Assembly (NCBI GenBank): GCA_964017145.1
Contig: OZ024843.1
Coordinates: 2,223,001-2,287,000, forward strand
Direction: 5' to 3'
Origin: Agrocybe praecox
Taxonomy: Eukaryota; Basidiomycota; Agaricomycetes; Agaricales; Agrocybaceae
DNA: 64,000 nucleotides
This document shows, piece by piece, positions 1 through 12,102 of the stretch. The translations under genes were made by a program, and so were the position numbers. The notes under the pieces are model-generated. The model ran no database searches. It was not told the origin of the DNA and worked only from the letters and a program-made list of their open reading frames with translations. Every line of letters starts with the position of its first letter. The stretch's first letter is position 1.

Positions 1-1217
1 TGTTGTCGAAATGGTATAGGCGCAGCGAGTTATCCGAAAGGACAGCATATCTGGCATGCGGTATCTTGCTCAGTAACGCCTTTGGCTCTTTCATCGCCTC
101 GGGAATTCTCAGATCTATGGATGGCTTCTTAGGTTACTCAGCTTGGCGGTGTGTCTATCCGCTTGAAAAATCATGCGCCTAACACGCACTTATTCTTAGT
201 TACTAGGTGGCTTTTCTTTGTAGAAGGAACACTGACTGTTATAGTTGCGATTTGGTCTATGTACATCTTGCCAGATTTCCCAGAGAATTCTTCGAATTGG
301 CTCACACCTGCTGAGCAAGCACTCGCCTTGGAGCGGATGGCCGAAGATGCTGGCCAAACCAGTCATGTATTGATGGAAGATGGTATCTCAGACAAATTCT
401 TAGGGAAATGGCCCGGCTTGTATCTCGCAGTCACAGACTGGAAAGTATGGTGGCTAACAGTGGCTCTCTCCTGCATGGTTTTATCATTATCTTTTGGTGT
501 ATACTTCCCGACACTAGCCGCCACTCTCGGAAATGGACCAACAGTTAGTCTTCTTTTATGTGTTCCCCCTTGGCTTTTTGCGACTGTGACTTCCCTTATG
601 ACCGCAAGGTGCGCTGCAATGCTTAGGCAAATCGGAGCTCGATGTTCCAACTAGCTCACTGGAATGAATAGGCATTCTGACAAGAAAGGAGAAAGATCCC
701 AACACATTGCATTTTCGTCATTCGTCGGCATAGTTGGCTTTGTCCTAGCAATGTCGACAATGAACGGAGTTATACGATATATCTCGATGTGTTTAATTCT
801 GTTCCTATTTACCCGAGGTGCAATGCTGACGTTGTGCAAGGTTCCTCATGGCTCAGGCTTACGGTGGTTTTATATGCTTCCTGGCTTGGGCAAGTGGTTC
901 AGTTTCTCAACCGCCCGCCAAACGTGCAGTTGCTTTGGCCTTGATTAACTGCATATCTCAACTGGGAAATGTTTTTGGGGCGTATGTTGCTTGATTCATC
1001 TCTCCTGGTTACACACTCACATAAGCGCGCCAGGTACATATGGCCAACAGCATGGGGACCGACATATAATTCGTCCTACTCTATATGCGCCTTCATGAGC
1101 GCCTTAAGTGTTGCGATGTGCATGGTTTTCCGATTACAGCTAGCGAAGCTTAATTACGAGATGGATATAGCCGAAGAAGAACAGGGCATTGAAAAAGGGT
1201 ATCGATACATGTTGTAA
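1..1217 (+). CDS. MFS transporter, Dal5/Tna1 (anion:cation symporter) family, 5'-truncated by the window
   Basis: This is the C-terminal two thirds of a plasma-membrane major facilitator permease; relatives import allantoate, nicotinate or other organic anions, and the substrate here cannot be told. Exons read in frame as <1-148, 207-608, 672-788, 841-981 and 1034-1217, ending in TAA. Family signatures are RWLFFVEG followed by FPENSSNWLTPAE and a run of ERMAED in the central loop, then hydrophobic helices, a PPAKRAVALALIN segment and the closing WPTAWGPTY and GIEKGYRYML tail. The reading frame is open through all joins, so the gene looks intact rather than decayed. The start lies upstream of the window. 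It is followed by a 266 bp spacer and then the beta-mannosidase on the same strand; nothing suggests that the two are co-regulated. Confidence 0.85.
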
Positions 1218-1483
1218 ATGAATCGAATTGATTCGTACCTACTATGCGAACGTACCCTGCTATACAGGGACATTCTGAAGATACTTATTTCCCCCGGAAT
1301 TGACTGTGCGAGTGGAAGTGTGGGGTATAATTAATCGATGTGATGGCGGGGTAACATCGGAGTTTCTCTTGCGATCTAATCTCACTCTTCAGGGCCTTAT
1401 TTAATGTCCCCTCTAGACCTATGTCTTTTTCCCCCACATCTCACGGAGCTTGACAAGTCTCTCTAATCGACCTGCGAAAAGCT

Positions 1484-4400
1484 ATGGCGAGCGTAACTTC
1501 AAGAGCCATTACGGACTGGAGTTTTACTCAGATAGGAGGTGGGCAAGGTACAGAGGATGGCGAATGGCTGGGTGTCTCCTCTTTCCCCACTACAGTTCAT
1601 GTCGAGCTATTGAAATTAAAGAAAATCCCCGATCCAGTATGACTTCAATTTCAGCGGGACATCTTCTCGAGAGACTAATCTCGTATATTCTCTAGTTCAT
1701 CGGTATTCAGGAATGGGACGTTCAATGTCGGTTTATTGAATCCTGATATTTTCTGAGAACTGCTTAATCAGTTTAACAGGGGTAGGAGAAGCGGAATGGG
1801 CGTTCAAGACAACATTGAACGCCACTGATGCTGAGTTGGCTGCCCCAAACGTTGATCTCGTATTCGAAGGTTTGGACACCTTTGCAACTGTTAAGCTCGT
1901 AAGTACCGTTGTATCATCTTTGTGATGGTGCTTACAATGCCTATATCCTTGTTAGAATGAAGAAGTTATCCTGTCGTGCGTCCAATTCCAATCAAATATT
2001 TCCATATCATGTTCTCAGCCCAAACCATAGTTCGGATAATCAATTTATCCTCCACCGTGTTCCTGTGAAATCAATACTGAAAGCAGGCGCAAACGACTTG
2101 GTGATCCATTTCGAGAGCGCTTTCTTGAAGGGGAGGGGCGTGGAAAAGGAGCATGGTAAATTCAATCTGTGGAATGGTGATTCCAGTCGCCTTCATGTTC
2201 GTAAGGCCCAATACAAGTTTGTTTCCCTTTTTTCTCCGGTTATCTTCAACATTATGACGTATCCCTTGCCTACAGCTACGGTTGGGATTGGGGTGAGCTA
2301 GTTCTTTTACCGGGAGGTGCATATCCTGAACCAGATTTATCACTTCAGGTCCGATTTTGATGACCATCGGTCCATGGAAGCCTATTATACTTCAAATATA
2401 CCAAAACCGCATTACAGATCTCGATATCAGGAATGAAGTCTCCGAGACACTCGACGTTAAACTGTCGGCTACTCTCACTTTCTCTGAAAAGGCCCCAGGA
2501 TTTGCTTCGTTTACTTTGTTAAATCCCGATGGCGTTGTGGAAGCTTCATCCAACAAAATTCCGGTTGGCTCGGGCCATGCCAAGGTTGATTTTGCATGGA
2601 AAGCAGGACAGCTGCAACTATGGTACCCTGTTGGATACGGTGCTCAACCTTTGTATTCGGTCCAAGTCCAATTACTCAACGAGGTATATCTCAAAGTCTT
2701 TCCTGATGTCCAACCACGGTTACTAATGTGTGTTTGTAGAACGGAGAAGTGCTTGATGTCAAGACCGACAGGATTGCATTCAGGCGCGCTCGAGTCGTTC
2801 AAGAAAAGTTGATTGATCAAGATGGCTTGACCTTCCTCTTTGAAATCAACAACATCAGGGTATTCTGCGGAGGTGCGATTTTTGGCCACTCATGATTTTA
2901 TGGAAAAAGGTTCTGACGCAACGTAACAGGTTCTAACTGGATCCCAGCGGATTCATTCTTAACTACGTGAGTAATGCAAACTGATAAAAATATTATATGC
3001 ATCTAACGATGTCGATGAAGGATGACCGCTGAAAGGTATCGGGCATGGCTTCAGCTCCTGGTTGACGGGAATCAAAACATGATCCGAGTCTGGGGCGGTG
3101 GAATCTACGAGTACGATGTATTCTATGATATTTGCGATGGTATGTCGAAATTAGTTTGATTTCTAACTTGATTTCGGCGCTAACTATGTATTTCGTGGCA
3201 GAATTGGGAAGTGAGTGAACGCGTGCTTCTTGGTCCCTCACGCACGTGATACAAATATTTTCTTCCCTCTCAGTTCTTGTCTGGCAAGACTTCATGTTCG
3301 GTTGTGGACAAGTAAGACCTCTCAGATGTGGCAGCGGATCATTGAGTTTAACTCAAATCACAGTATCCAGCCTATGATTCGTTCTTGAAATCCGTCCAAG
3401 AGGAAGCCATTCAGAATGTAAAACGTATACGACACCATCCTTCTTTGGTCATTTTCGGTATTCATATTCTTCCATCGGACATATATTCAAATAAAACAAC
3501 TAATTAATCACCCTTTCATAGCTGGAAATAACGAAGGTCTGCTAAAGCTAGTCTATTTTTAATACGAGCGCCCGTTAATCTAAAAATATCACAGATTATC
3601 AAATTGCAGAATCGCTGAACCTTGAGCTTGACTATTCCGACGAACATTCGGACTACCGCAAAACAAATTTCCCCGCTCGACACATCTACGAACGTCTCCT
3701 GCCTGAAGTCGTAGAGAAATATTCCACCGTGTTTTACCATAGGGGATCTCCTTACAGCGGCCAAGGGAAGATAACAACAGACAGGACCCTCGGAGATATT
3801 CATCAATGTGAGTTGTAACACCGTGATAACATATGCGCGTACAACTTACTATATTTCGAAATTTCTCAGGGAATGTATGGCACGGAACACAGGAACCTTG
3901 GCACAACTGGGATATCCTGGCTGGTCGTTTCGTATCGGAATTTGGGATGTAAGCAGCAAATTTCATTCTCTTCAGAGCTCTCTTGGCGCTAATTGTCTGA
4001 TAGGCAAGGATATCCTGATATACGTACAGTAGACTACTGGATTGGTGACAACAAGGCAGAACGTTTCCCTCAGTCAAGGTGCGTTATTTAAGAATGCTAG
4101 CAATGATCATATCTTAACACAATCAATAGGTCCAATGTGAATCACAATAAAGCTGATGGATTCGAGCGACGTCTAGAGGTTTGTTGTGTGCCTGATAGCA
4201 TTCAATATTTTGACTTATCGAGGTTTCAGCTCTACTTGATGGAAAACTTCAGGCACGCCTTCGATATGGAAAGGTTAATAACTAAAGCTATATCCTTGGT
4301 GCACACTATTCTAATACATTGTTTACTAGCTATGTTTATTACACCCAAATCATGCAAGCCGAAACCTTGGCATCAGCCTATCGACTCTGGCGTCGAAACT

Positions 4401-5252
4401 GGGCTGGTAAAGGCAAAGAGTACACCGCCGGGGCACTCGTCTGGCAGGTTAGCTGGTTTTCCGTGAATTTTATTCCTTGTAATCGACGTGTTGATGTTTT
4501 TGCTAGATCAATGATTGCTGGCCAGTAACATCATGGGCTATCGCGGATTATTTCCTGCGACCCAAGCCCGCTTACTTTACCATCGCTCGAGAGCTACGCC
4601 CTTACACTGTTGGGACGACCAGAAAAGAAAAAAAGGTGTTCGCTAACGACAAGTCGGCAGCTGACTTTACCATCGAAACGTTGCTCGAGATCTGGGCGAC
4701 AAATAGCACGCTGGCTGCCAAGAAAGTCACTCTGGAAGTCACTTCGTTTGATCTGGAGTCAGACTGGACAGATAAATGGACACAAGAAGCCGTGCTTGTC
4801 GCTAATGCGAGCACGGAACTGTTTAAAGGGAAAGTCCCAGGTCAGCCGGACAGGAAGAAACAGACTGATATTCCCAAGGTCATCGTGGTTTCCGCGAGGC
4901 TGCTGGATGGAAAGACGGTTCTAGGACGTTATTCCAACTGGTAAGAGAGAAATGTAGGCTTATATTACGAAACACAGCTAAAAAGTTTGACAGGCCTGAG
5001 CCATTTAAATTTATCCACTTCCCACCGGTTGAGAAATTAGGTTTGAACGTAGTGATCGGTAATGACGGGGAGAGCGTCACTCTTTCGACCGAAAAACCGA
5101 TTAAAGGCATTGTCCTGGACGTTGATGGTGAAGAGGTGAAGTGGAGTGACCAAGCTATTGACCTCGTGCCAAACGATCCTCAGACTATCCAGGCCAAAGG
5201 CTTGAATGGGAGAGAAGTAAAGTTGAGATATTTAGGCGACGGCACGGCTTAA
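1484..5252 (+). CDS. mndB: beta-mannosidase, glycoside hydrolase family 2
   Basis: The enzyme removes terminal beta-1,4-linked mannose from mannan oligosaccharides and N-glycan remnants. The start is set by an ATG at 1484 opening MASVTSRAITDWSF; the first exon ends at 1636 and the next two are 1696-1726 and from 1780, giving the family phrase DPFIGIQEWDVQWVGEAEW. About 20 short introns follow. Conserved GH2 blocks are LVFEGLDTFATV, LWNGDSSRL, YGWDWGP, GSNWIPADSF, MIRVWGGGIYE and LVWQDFMFGCGQYPAYDSF. The acid/base Glu lies in AGNNED, rebuilt across the intron near 3530, and the nucleophile Glu in VSEFGMQGYP near 3940. No signal peptide is visible, so an intracellular MndB-type enzyme is inferred. 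C-terminal beta-sandwich domains are complete and the gene ends in LRYLGDGTA. No broken frame was found. Confidence 0.93.
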
Positions 5253-5474
5253 AGCATCATGAAGTTTAGAGGTATCTATGTGATATGATATGTTATATTG
5301 TACAAAATGCGGTTTCGCAGTGATGGGGTGACTTTTTGAGAACAAAGCACACTGTGCATTTGGATGGCACAATGACAATAGCACAGACGATGACAAGGAG
5401 TGATAAGTCAAATATCAAAAACGAGCCAAAACCCATAATAATCCCAGAAGAGAAGAAATAAAAAGATTGGGCGC

Positions 5475-6296
5475 CTACATGATGAGACAACCATTGCTCT
5501 TGGTAGGCGGCGGTGGCGGGGGAGCTTGCTGCCTCAAGTGGTTGTTTTGGCGTTTTTCTATCTCAGCTATACACAGCTCAAACACTTGCGCTACAAGTCG
5601 ACGTTATTACAATGTCAATCATCCGAAAGGTATGATGCTACTGACAAACATTTGTGTTGCTCTTGGCGCTAGTTTCCACCCATGCTGCATGCTTTTGCTG
5701 AGCCAGTTCTTCGCCCTCACTACGCGATACTTGACGACTGGGAGAGCTATATATGAGGACCATTGAATGACATAGGCAGTAGGAAGTTACCAAGACAAAC
5801 CTGGATAGTAAGTCTGTCTTTGAACCGACGATCACACAAGGAATGTCTCGAATCCCACAGAAATCGACAATCTTGTCGTACACCGTCTGGACCATCTTGA
5901 ATGAATTTCGGGATGTGACAGAGTACACAAGGACGAATCCATGTATGCCAATTACGTGCTTGGAGCTGAGTATAGAATATTCATCCTAAAGCAGCGGTCA
6001 GCCCATTGGGTTTAGCGCCTGAAAAAAAGAGGATTACGAACCTGGCCTGCGGTGTCGATAATTTCACACATAAATTCGACACCATTATATTTGATTGTTT
6101 TCTGGTGATTCGACTCAATGGTGGGGTAATACGAGGGGATAAAATGGTTCTCGATGAACTGAAAGATCAGAGAGGATTTTCCTATGTAGTCCATGATAAA
6201 AATTATGAGGCCGGGGTAGGGGTATAGTTACTTACCCACAGAGCGAGACCCTAGCACGGCGATTTTTCTTTTCTTGAGGGTGTTGTTAGTAGACAT
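5475..6296 (-). CDS. rhb1: Rheb-type small GTPase
   Basis: Rheb is the farnesylated Ras-family switch that activates TORC1 at endomembranes. Read on the minus strand from ATG at 6296, the protein opens MSTNNTLKKRKIAVLGSRSV and, after an intron, GKSSLIFQF; the Arg in the P-loop (RSVGKSS) is a Rheb hallmark where Ras has Gly12. Switch I contains SYYPTIE, switch II is DTAGQDEYS, then come GSKTDL in place of NKxD, and ETSAK. Four introns interrupt the gene, one inside the P-loop. The tail is proline rich and ends KSNGCLIM, a CAAX box whose final Met predicts farnesylation. Length, about 190 residues, fits the family. It is divergent from the Spo12-like gene over a 323 bp spacer that holds a TCACGTGAC element. 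Confidence 0.93.
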
Positions 6297-6619
6297 TTTT
6301 TCAGAGCAGGGGAGGATAAGGAAAGAGCGGAGAGAGCCATTGAAAGTTAAATGTACAGGTTTGCCGGGAGCGTGGCTAACTTACCGATGTGAGTGGAGCC
6401 GAGAAGATAAATCCAGTTGGCAAGAAGAGACCAAAATTATAAAAAATTAAATTTCAGTGCGTCTTGTACGTCTACACGTTCTGAGTTCCGACCGTATCTA
6501 TAAATAGTTGCCCGCGGAGACTAACTACATACGTGATCACGTGACTGTTTGACTGAACGCGTTCAATTTCAAATCGTTCAATCAAAAAAGGTAATTTTCC
6601 TTTTTCATCAACGACCATC
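6297..6619. promoter_or_regulatory. shared divergent promoter of Rheb and Spo12-like genes, with an E-box
   Basis: This 323 bp spacer separates two divergently read genes. TCACGTGAC sits at about 6537-6544, a perfect CACGTG palindrome of the kind bound by bHLH factors such as Cbf1 and Ino2/4. A CT/TTTTC-rich stretch follows just before the Spo12 start. Function of the site is inferred from motif identity only. Confidence 0.45.
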
Positions 6620-7102
6620 ATGTCAACCCCCAACGATTCTCCAGTTGCGAATCCAATCCAGCCTCTCCACAACCCTTCTCTCGCTGCTCAGGTCGTTGTG
6701 CCCCAAGCTCCCCTGGGAAACGTCGCAAATCAGGCACCAGGGTTGGGTGCCAAGGCGCTTCTCGCTAAGAAGATGGCAAAGAGCCAGTATGTTATTTCGA
6801 ACATCATTCAGTCCATCAGTGCTAAAGCGAACTATTTAGTAATCCTGCCTTTATCTCTCCCACCGATAACATGATGACACCAGTTACACAGAAGTTGAAT
6901 GCTGCGAAAAAGAAACATTTTGCAAAGTGCGTTCTTATCTTTTGGGATCGTCTCTCAACTAATTTTCCTCAGATCCACCAAACCCGTGCAACTGTTTTCT
7001 CCAGCAGCAAAGGAGAACGAGAGCGAAGACGATGAAGATGCAGTCCAGAAAGCCACACCATCCGAGAGCAAAATGGAAGTGGACGACGAAAACCCTTTCT
7101 GA
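6620..7102 (+). CDS. Spo12-like mitotic exit regulator
   Basis: Spo12 proteins are small nuclear or nucleolar regulators of mitotic exit and meiosis (the FEAR branch that releases Cdc14 in yeast). Three exons, 6620-6786, 6840-6926 and 6973-7102, join to a 127-residue protein. The defining block spans the first intron join: PAFISPTDNMMTPVTQKL, followed by KKKHFAKSTKPVQLF, matching the Spo12 core SPTDNxMSPxTxKL and its basic tail. The N-terminal 50 residues are low in complexity and the C-terminus is acidic (ESEDDEDAV and EVDDENPF). The SP/TP sites in the core are the expected Cdk-regulated ones, a family inference. The annotation rests on one short motif, but that motif is very specific. Confidence 0.8.
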
Positions 7103-7345
7103 TCCATCTCCTTTCCACCGATTTCTCATTCGTTTCATTCCTGCACACGCGCCAGTGGCACATGTCCAGATATATATATATTATTGTCTTTGTATAGCTT
7201 TTGCATCTTCTGTTGTGTTTGTAAATTTCCATTGTACCACTATAATGACGACCACGGGACTGGTTTTCCCACGACTATTATCACGGCGCGCCGCGTCAGC
7301 TCGCTCGCGTTCAGAATCATTGTGTCTCTTCTTCCATCTTTTACC

Positions 7346-8266
7346 ATGGCCACTCCTCCTCCTGACACTGGCAATGGTCCTTTCTATGATAATATTATAA
7401 GTGACATGCGACAAATGTTGAATAGTCTCGTAGAGCAAGTTCCTCCAGGTCTTTTATCACCATCGTGCGTTGATCTTCGTCTTTATTCCTTCCAAACCGA
7501 ACACCAATTGATTCTTTTTAGGCAAATACAGAAGTTAATCGATGGTCTACCTCGCCTTGACGAGAAGAAATTAACAGAGCTAAACGAACGAGGCATGTAT
7601 TTGATGAACTTTCTTTCAGAAGATACTCACTATTAATTAAGAATAGATTCCTCTTGTCCGATTTGCTTCACACCTTACCTGACGATCGTGACTGAAGAAG
7701 AAACAGCTCGGGCAATGGACTCGCCTGCACATCCTATAGAGGAGCTCGGTGTCACCAAACTCTCGCAACCATGGCAATGTGGCCACATGTTTTGTCGACG
7801 AGAGTTAGTATTATCTATTATCTACCCTTATCTATCTACGCCGATCCCCCCTATCAATACAACTGACTTGACTCCCTTGTTCTTTTTAGCATTTCGAAAT
7901 GGATTAATGAAGGGGTGAGATGAAAATTATATCAAAATGATGAATATAATGAAATCGATAACTTACTATCTTTCATTTTATCGTCACTAGCATGATTCCT
8001 GTCCACTGTGTCGGCGATTCCTTCTCGAAGAACGATCAGAGGAAGAGCGCATTGCAGAAGCTCAAGCTCAACAAACACAATACTCGCAAGCCCAGGCCAG
8101 TCTTTCTCGTCATACGCTCCAGCTGCACGAACGTTTTTCGGGACAGGGTATTGATCTTTTGGGTTTCCTCTCTCAATACATGGCGGCAGGACAGGAAAAC
8201 TCGAGTCATGAGACACAAGCGACTGACTCGGATGACCGCCACGAATTTTCTTCAATGTATTCCTGA
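7346..8266 (+). CDS. RING finger protein, probable E3 ubiquitin ligase
   Basis: The start at 7346 opens MATPPPDTGNGPFYDN. Exons join to give one RING: CPIC, a loop of about 37 residues, then CGHMFCRRDISKWINEG and HDSCPLCRR. The family role would be to recruit an E2 and ubiquitinate a substrate; the substrate is unknown. After the RING the sequence is Glu/Gln rich (EERSEEERIAEAQAQQ) and ends with QGIDLLGFLSQYMAAG and an acidic tail, about 230 residues in all. Two things are odd. One intron, 7593-7646, can only be spliced in frame with a GC donor. The position normally held by the sixth zinc ligand (Cys two residues after FC) is Asp. There is no membrane segment. A second ATG further upstream at about 7245 lies in a different frame and was not used. 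Confidence 0.8.
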
Positions 8267-8592
8267 AATGCGTGAGACCCACCTAACGTAATCTTTCTTT
8301 TCAATTAATGCGAAGCAAGATTTGGATCCTTGATGTAGTTATACAAGTGCAATGTGAATGCAGTAGGATGGTGCGAGGTATTTAGAATCAGTAGTTCAAG
8401 CGTGAAGGTAGATGTGCGTAAATAAGTCCAAGAAATTGTATATAGAACATGAAAGAAAATGTCCCGGGAAATATCAAAGTAGTAGAATTAAACTATATGG
8501 TTTACTATGGTGGCAACTAGTTTCTGCGGAAGCATCTAAAAAGATTCCGCTTAAGGAAATAATAAAGACACTAAAGTGATGAGAGTTAGTAA
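8267..8592. other. convergent 3' spacer
   Basis: The spacer lies between the stops of the RING gene and the chitin synthase gene. It is AT rich and presumably holds the two polyadenylation regions. I see no open frame or structured element that needs another explanation. Confidence 0.6.
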
Positions 8593-11500
8593 CTAGTAGA
8601 CGAAGGAATATACAAATAAAATAGCACTCACTCCTATAAATCTAATGGCAGACAAGGCGAACGTCGAGTATAATATGAAGCTGAAGTATGCGTTCCTCTT
8701 GGCCACCAGCGCTGCTTCGTCAACATTAGCGTTTTTGTTCGGCACACTATTTTCGTTTTCAATTGCGATGGAAAGAGCAGCGTTCGTGATCATCCAAACG
8801 GCGACAAGTCGAGTACGGAAAGTCTTGTTTTGATCATCCATAGTGGGTTTCTCGACAACTTCTGTTGTACGTATTTTCGTGAGCGCGCGAGACACTGTTT
8901 CCTTGAAAGCAGCATCAACATCGGCTTGAACCTGAGTTTTGTCTTCAACCACAGCAGCATCGGCGTCTTTGGTTTTAGACGACGAGACAGATGGCAGTGC
9001 TTCGGCTTTATCGCTGCCCTTGGTACCCCACGAAACCTATCATAAAAATTGGTTATTAACAACAAAGACAACCAGATAATTTCAAAAACAAACATCATGC
9101 AGGTTGCAGAACGCATATACGTTGAGCACATTCGTGAAGCTGGGAGCAAGGCAAAGGTATTGAAGGAAACTGGAGAACATGTGCCAAGGATCTCTCTATA
9201 TCCAAATCAGCAAATGACCCAACATAAGGATATGCCGTAAATTACTTACGTATAAGAAGGACGCAAAGAAGTATATACCTGGCAGAAGCAAACTTGATGA
9301 ATACATATTTTTCAAATGACTAAAGGGCATTGCTTACCGAATGTTGAAATGATCGCTGCTATCAAAGGCCCAACTGGTGGCGTGAAAATAGCGCTAGCCA
9401 GTGAAACTTGAGCCAGTCGGGCTGGCAGTTCCTATAGATAGTGAGATGAGTAAGACATCAAGATAGGATAGAATGGATGCAAGGATATCTACTTTGAAGG
9501 AAAGAACCGTCAACCACACCGAACAGACAATGAGGTATACAGCAAGAATAGCATACACCCTGCAAATTAGTGGTGTTAGTGGTGTACTCCATCAATGATG
9601 TAAAAGCGAACCATAATGTGATAGTGTACGCCATCCTTTCACCCTTTGGACGATTTCCCAATGCCAAGACGAATTGCAGTCCCAAAAATGCCAGGTATAT
9701 CCATTTCAGAGCCAGATTAATCCAATGAGTCTACCAAAGAAAAAAGGTTAGCACAGAGAGGGTAGTTCATCAAGCTATGATACATACAACGGCGACAGTG
9801 CCAAATATGTAGATACTTTGATCCGGGAGTAGGTCGATGATAATGCTGAACGTAAGCCACAGATTGGCCAGTGCAAACCATGAGAATATGAGAGAAAATA
9901 TGTTATACTACAAGCAGATTAGCGTCGATTTTAAGAGAGATGTTATACGATGACATACAAGAGCTTGGACGTGTAAAAAGAACATGCGAAGAATCCCATG
10001 CTTGGATCGATAGAACGAGAAGAAGTGTACAAGGGCGTACTAAAGCGAAACAACGTAAGATTTCCTTCTGAACAACCGTACAGAAACAAGAAAACTTACT
10101 ACGGAGGCAGCGAAAGAACCATTGAGCCATCGTCTGCGTTGACCAATCAATTCAACCGCTGACTCTGGTACATCCGTTTCTGCCTTACTGGGCTTCACAT
10201 AGGTTAAAGTCCAGCGATCCCCAGCCTTAGCTACAAGTTCAAAGCATAGGATCCGGTCCTCAGCTGGTATCAACCAGTAAGCAAAAACAACTGGTCCTAA
10301 GATTGATCAACGCACCCAAGAACATATTTTTTGTGAAGATATTCATCCCGTAAATACCCTTCTGCCCAAGACGATCGGCCAGCGAATGATCACCATGGAA
10401 GTATTGCTCTAAGGGTCTTCCCAAAATAGCTCGGAAGCGATACGCTGAAAATGCACCAGGCAGCACAGAGACGTATCCAAAGCTACTTTCCAACGGTTTG
10501 TCTATATAAACCTGTACTCAATAAAGAAAAGAGGATAAAGAGCATGTATACCGACCGAGGATATTCGACATTTTGTATTCGAAGTTTTGAGCTGCAACAA
10601 GGGGGTTTAGCAACTTCTTCCCCCCCTTAATCATAGCATGGATCTCCCCTGAAAGTCGATGAGTTTAAAACTCTAAATTGATCGTCATAGAACGTACCGC
10701 AGCATCCGCCGAGATGGGCATCGTTGTAGAAAGCCTCCCACAAGTAATAAATGGATTTATGACCAGGTTTGGTCCCTGCATCAATCAAAACACAAATTTC
10801 GGGCTGTGTATGACATCATGTGAGTCGCATATTGAATTTAAATGAAGTCGATGACGTACCTTGAGTTGCTTGCCAATTGCATTGAATAGCCAACGATGGG
10901 AATTGATTTTCTTTTGATTCTTGGCCTTCAAAACAAAAATAATTTGCACTGGGACTAGATTATTCGGATCATTGGCCTGCGGAAGAACGAGCTGCGGCGT
11001 TGAATCGACCGATAACTGGGTAGTGTACTGGAGTATATTGTCAATGTCATCGACTTGTCTCCCACGCATTTACGAGACTAACCTCAAAGATATGCGCTAC
11101 GGTATCTTTCCCATCAACTTGCTTTTTCATAACACCATCTTGATAAACACCAACGGTGGCGAGAATATCCAACACACTCTTGTCCATAGGATCCAGTCCG
11201 TCGACAATAAGAGCAACGGTAATCTTCTTCCATGCTGGATCGCCTTCTTCTGCGTGCTTGCGCCAGAATTTGGACTGCTTCGTCTTGCATATGTCGCGAA
11301 TGTTAAGCATGACGCCATGGAGAGTTCGGGCATAGAGCGTTTTGTCTTCGTTGTACGACGTTACCGCTATCAGAATTTCAGTCTCCCGGTTGTAAATTTT
11401 GGGTCGCAATGTCCAGCCATTGTCCTCGGTAAACTCATCGGGATCACACGTCGCGGCTGAGTATCGCATATGTCTACCAAAATAGATAGTTACATCAGAG

Positions 11501-12102
11501 ATTCAAAAATAGATGAACGGTCGTAGCGTAACTCACGAGAATTCTGTGGTGTTGGTTGACGTCCACTTGGACTCGATTGCAGAGAAAACGGGAGTTGGCA
11601 CAGCGTACTCGGTGATGAAGTTACCATGTGTAAGTTTGACTTTGCGGGTCACTCCTCGCTTAATTGTCTGCCTTCTTCTCCAAGCATTGTCAAGACCATT
11701 GACAGAAGCCGCAACAGAGGCAGGCCTGTTGTGTATATTAGGCATGTATGGCTCATCGTACGCGGAGGGATCAATTGCGCTGTAAACTGATTTAGGCAAG
11801 ACACGGAAGCTTGAAATACACGACGATACTCACGGAGGAGGGTAGAATCCACCGGTGAAGGACTGGCCCACGTTCAAAGGCTGCTTTTCAACATACTCTT
11901 CATCTTCGTCGTACATATCATGGACGCCTGAGTGAGTGAGGCTCGTCGTGCTGTCAAAGGGTCGGGGCATAGGTGTCGCCAGTCTTTCTGAAAGGGGTTC
12001 TGGGTCATCGAAGTGAGTCTGACGAGAATGGTCTGCAAAGGGATCAGCATAGGCCCCGTCCCTGGAGCTGAGGGAGGGCATAGGAGATTTGTTGTCCGCC
12101 AT
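8593..12102 (-). CDS. chitin synthase, division I (class I-III type)
   Basis: This integral plasma-membrane glycosyltransferase 2 polymerises UDP-GlcNAc into wall chitin. Read from ATG at 12102, it begins with about 90 hydrophilic residues, then the chitin synthase N-terminal block ([18 protein letters not shown]), the [12 protein letters not shown] segment and the catalytic region with [14 protein letters not shown]. Key motifs are the DAGTKP region, the EDRIL acidic motif near 10250 and [10 protein letters not shown] near 10130, the signature of processive chitin synthases. A series of membrane helices follows (8600-10050), ending [18 protein letters not shown]. Many introns of about 50-60 bp, mostly in the catalytic and membrane parts, keep the frame open. 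Absence of a myosin head or cytochrome b5 domain excludes classes IV-VII. The class within division I is not settled without a tree. It is divergent from the GST-like gene. Confidence 0.92.

Noticed and set aside
151..654. Apparent fragmentation of the MFS transporter into several short frames
   Set aside because: All pieces join in frame over GT-AG introns to one complete C-terminal part; no decay is needed.
10921..11460. 179-codon plus-strand frame
   Set aside because: It is antisense to conserved chitin synthase coding sequence.
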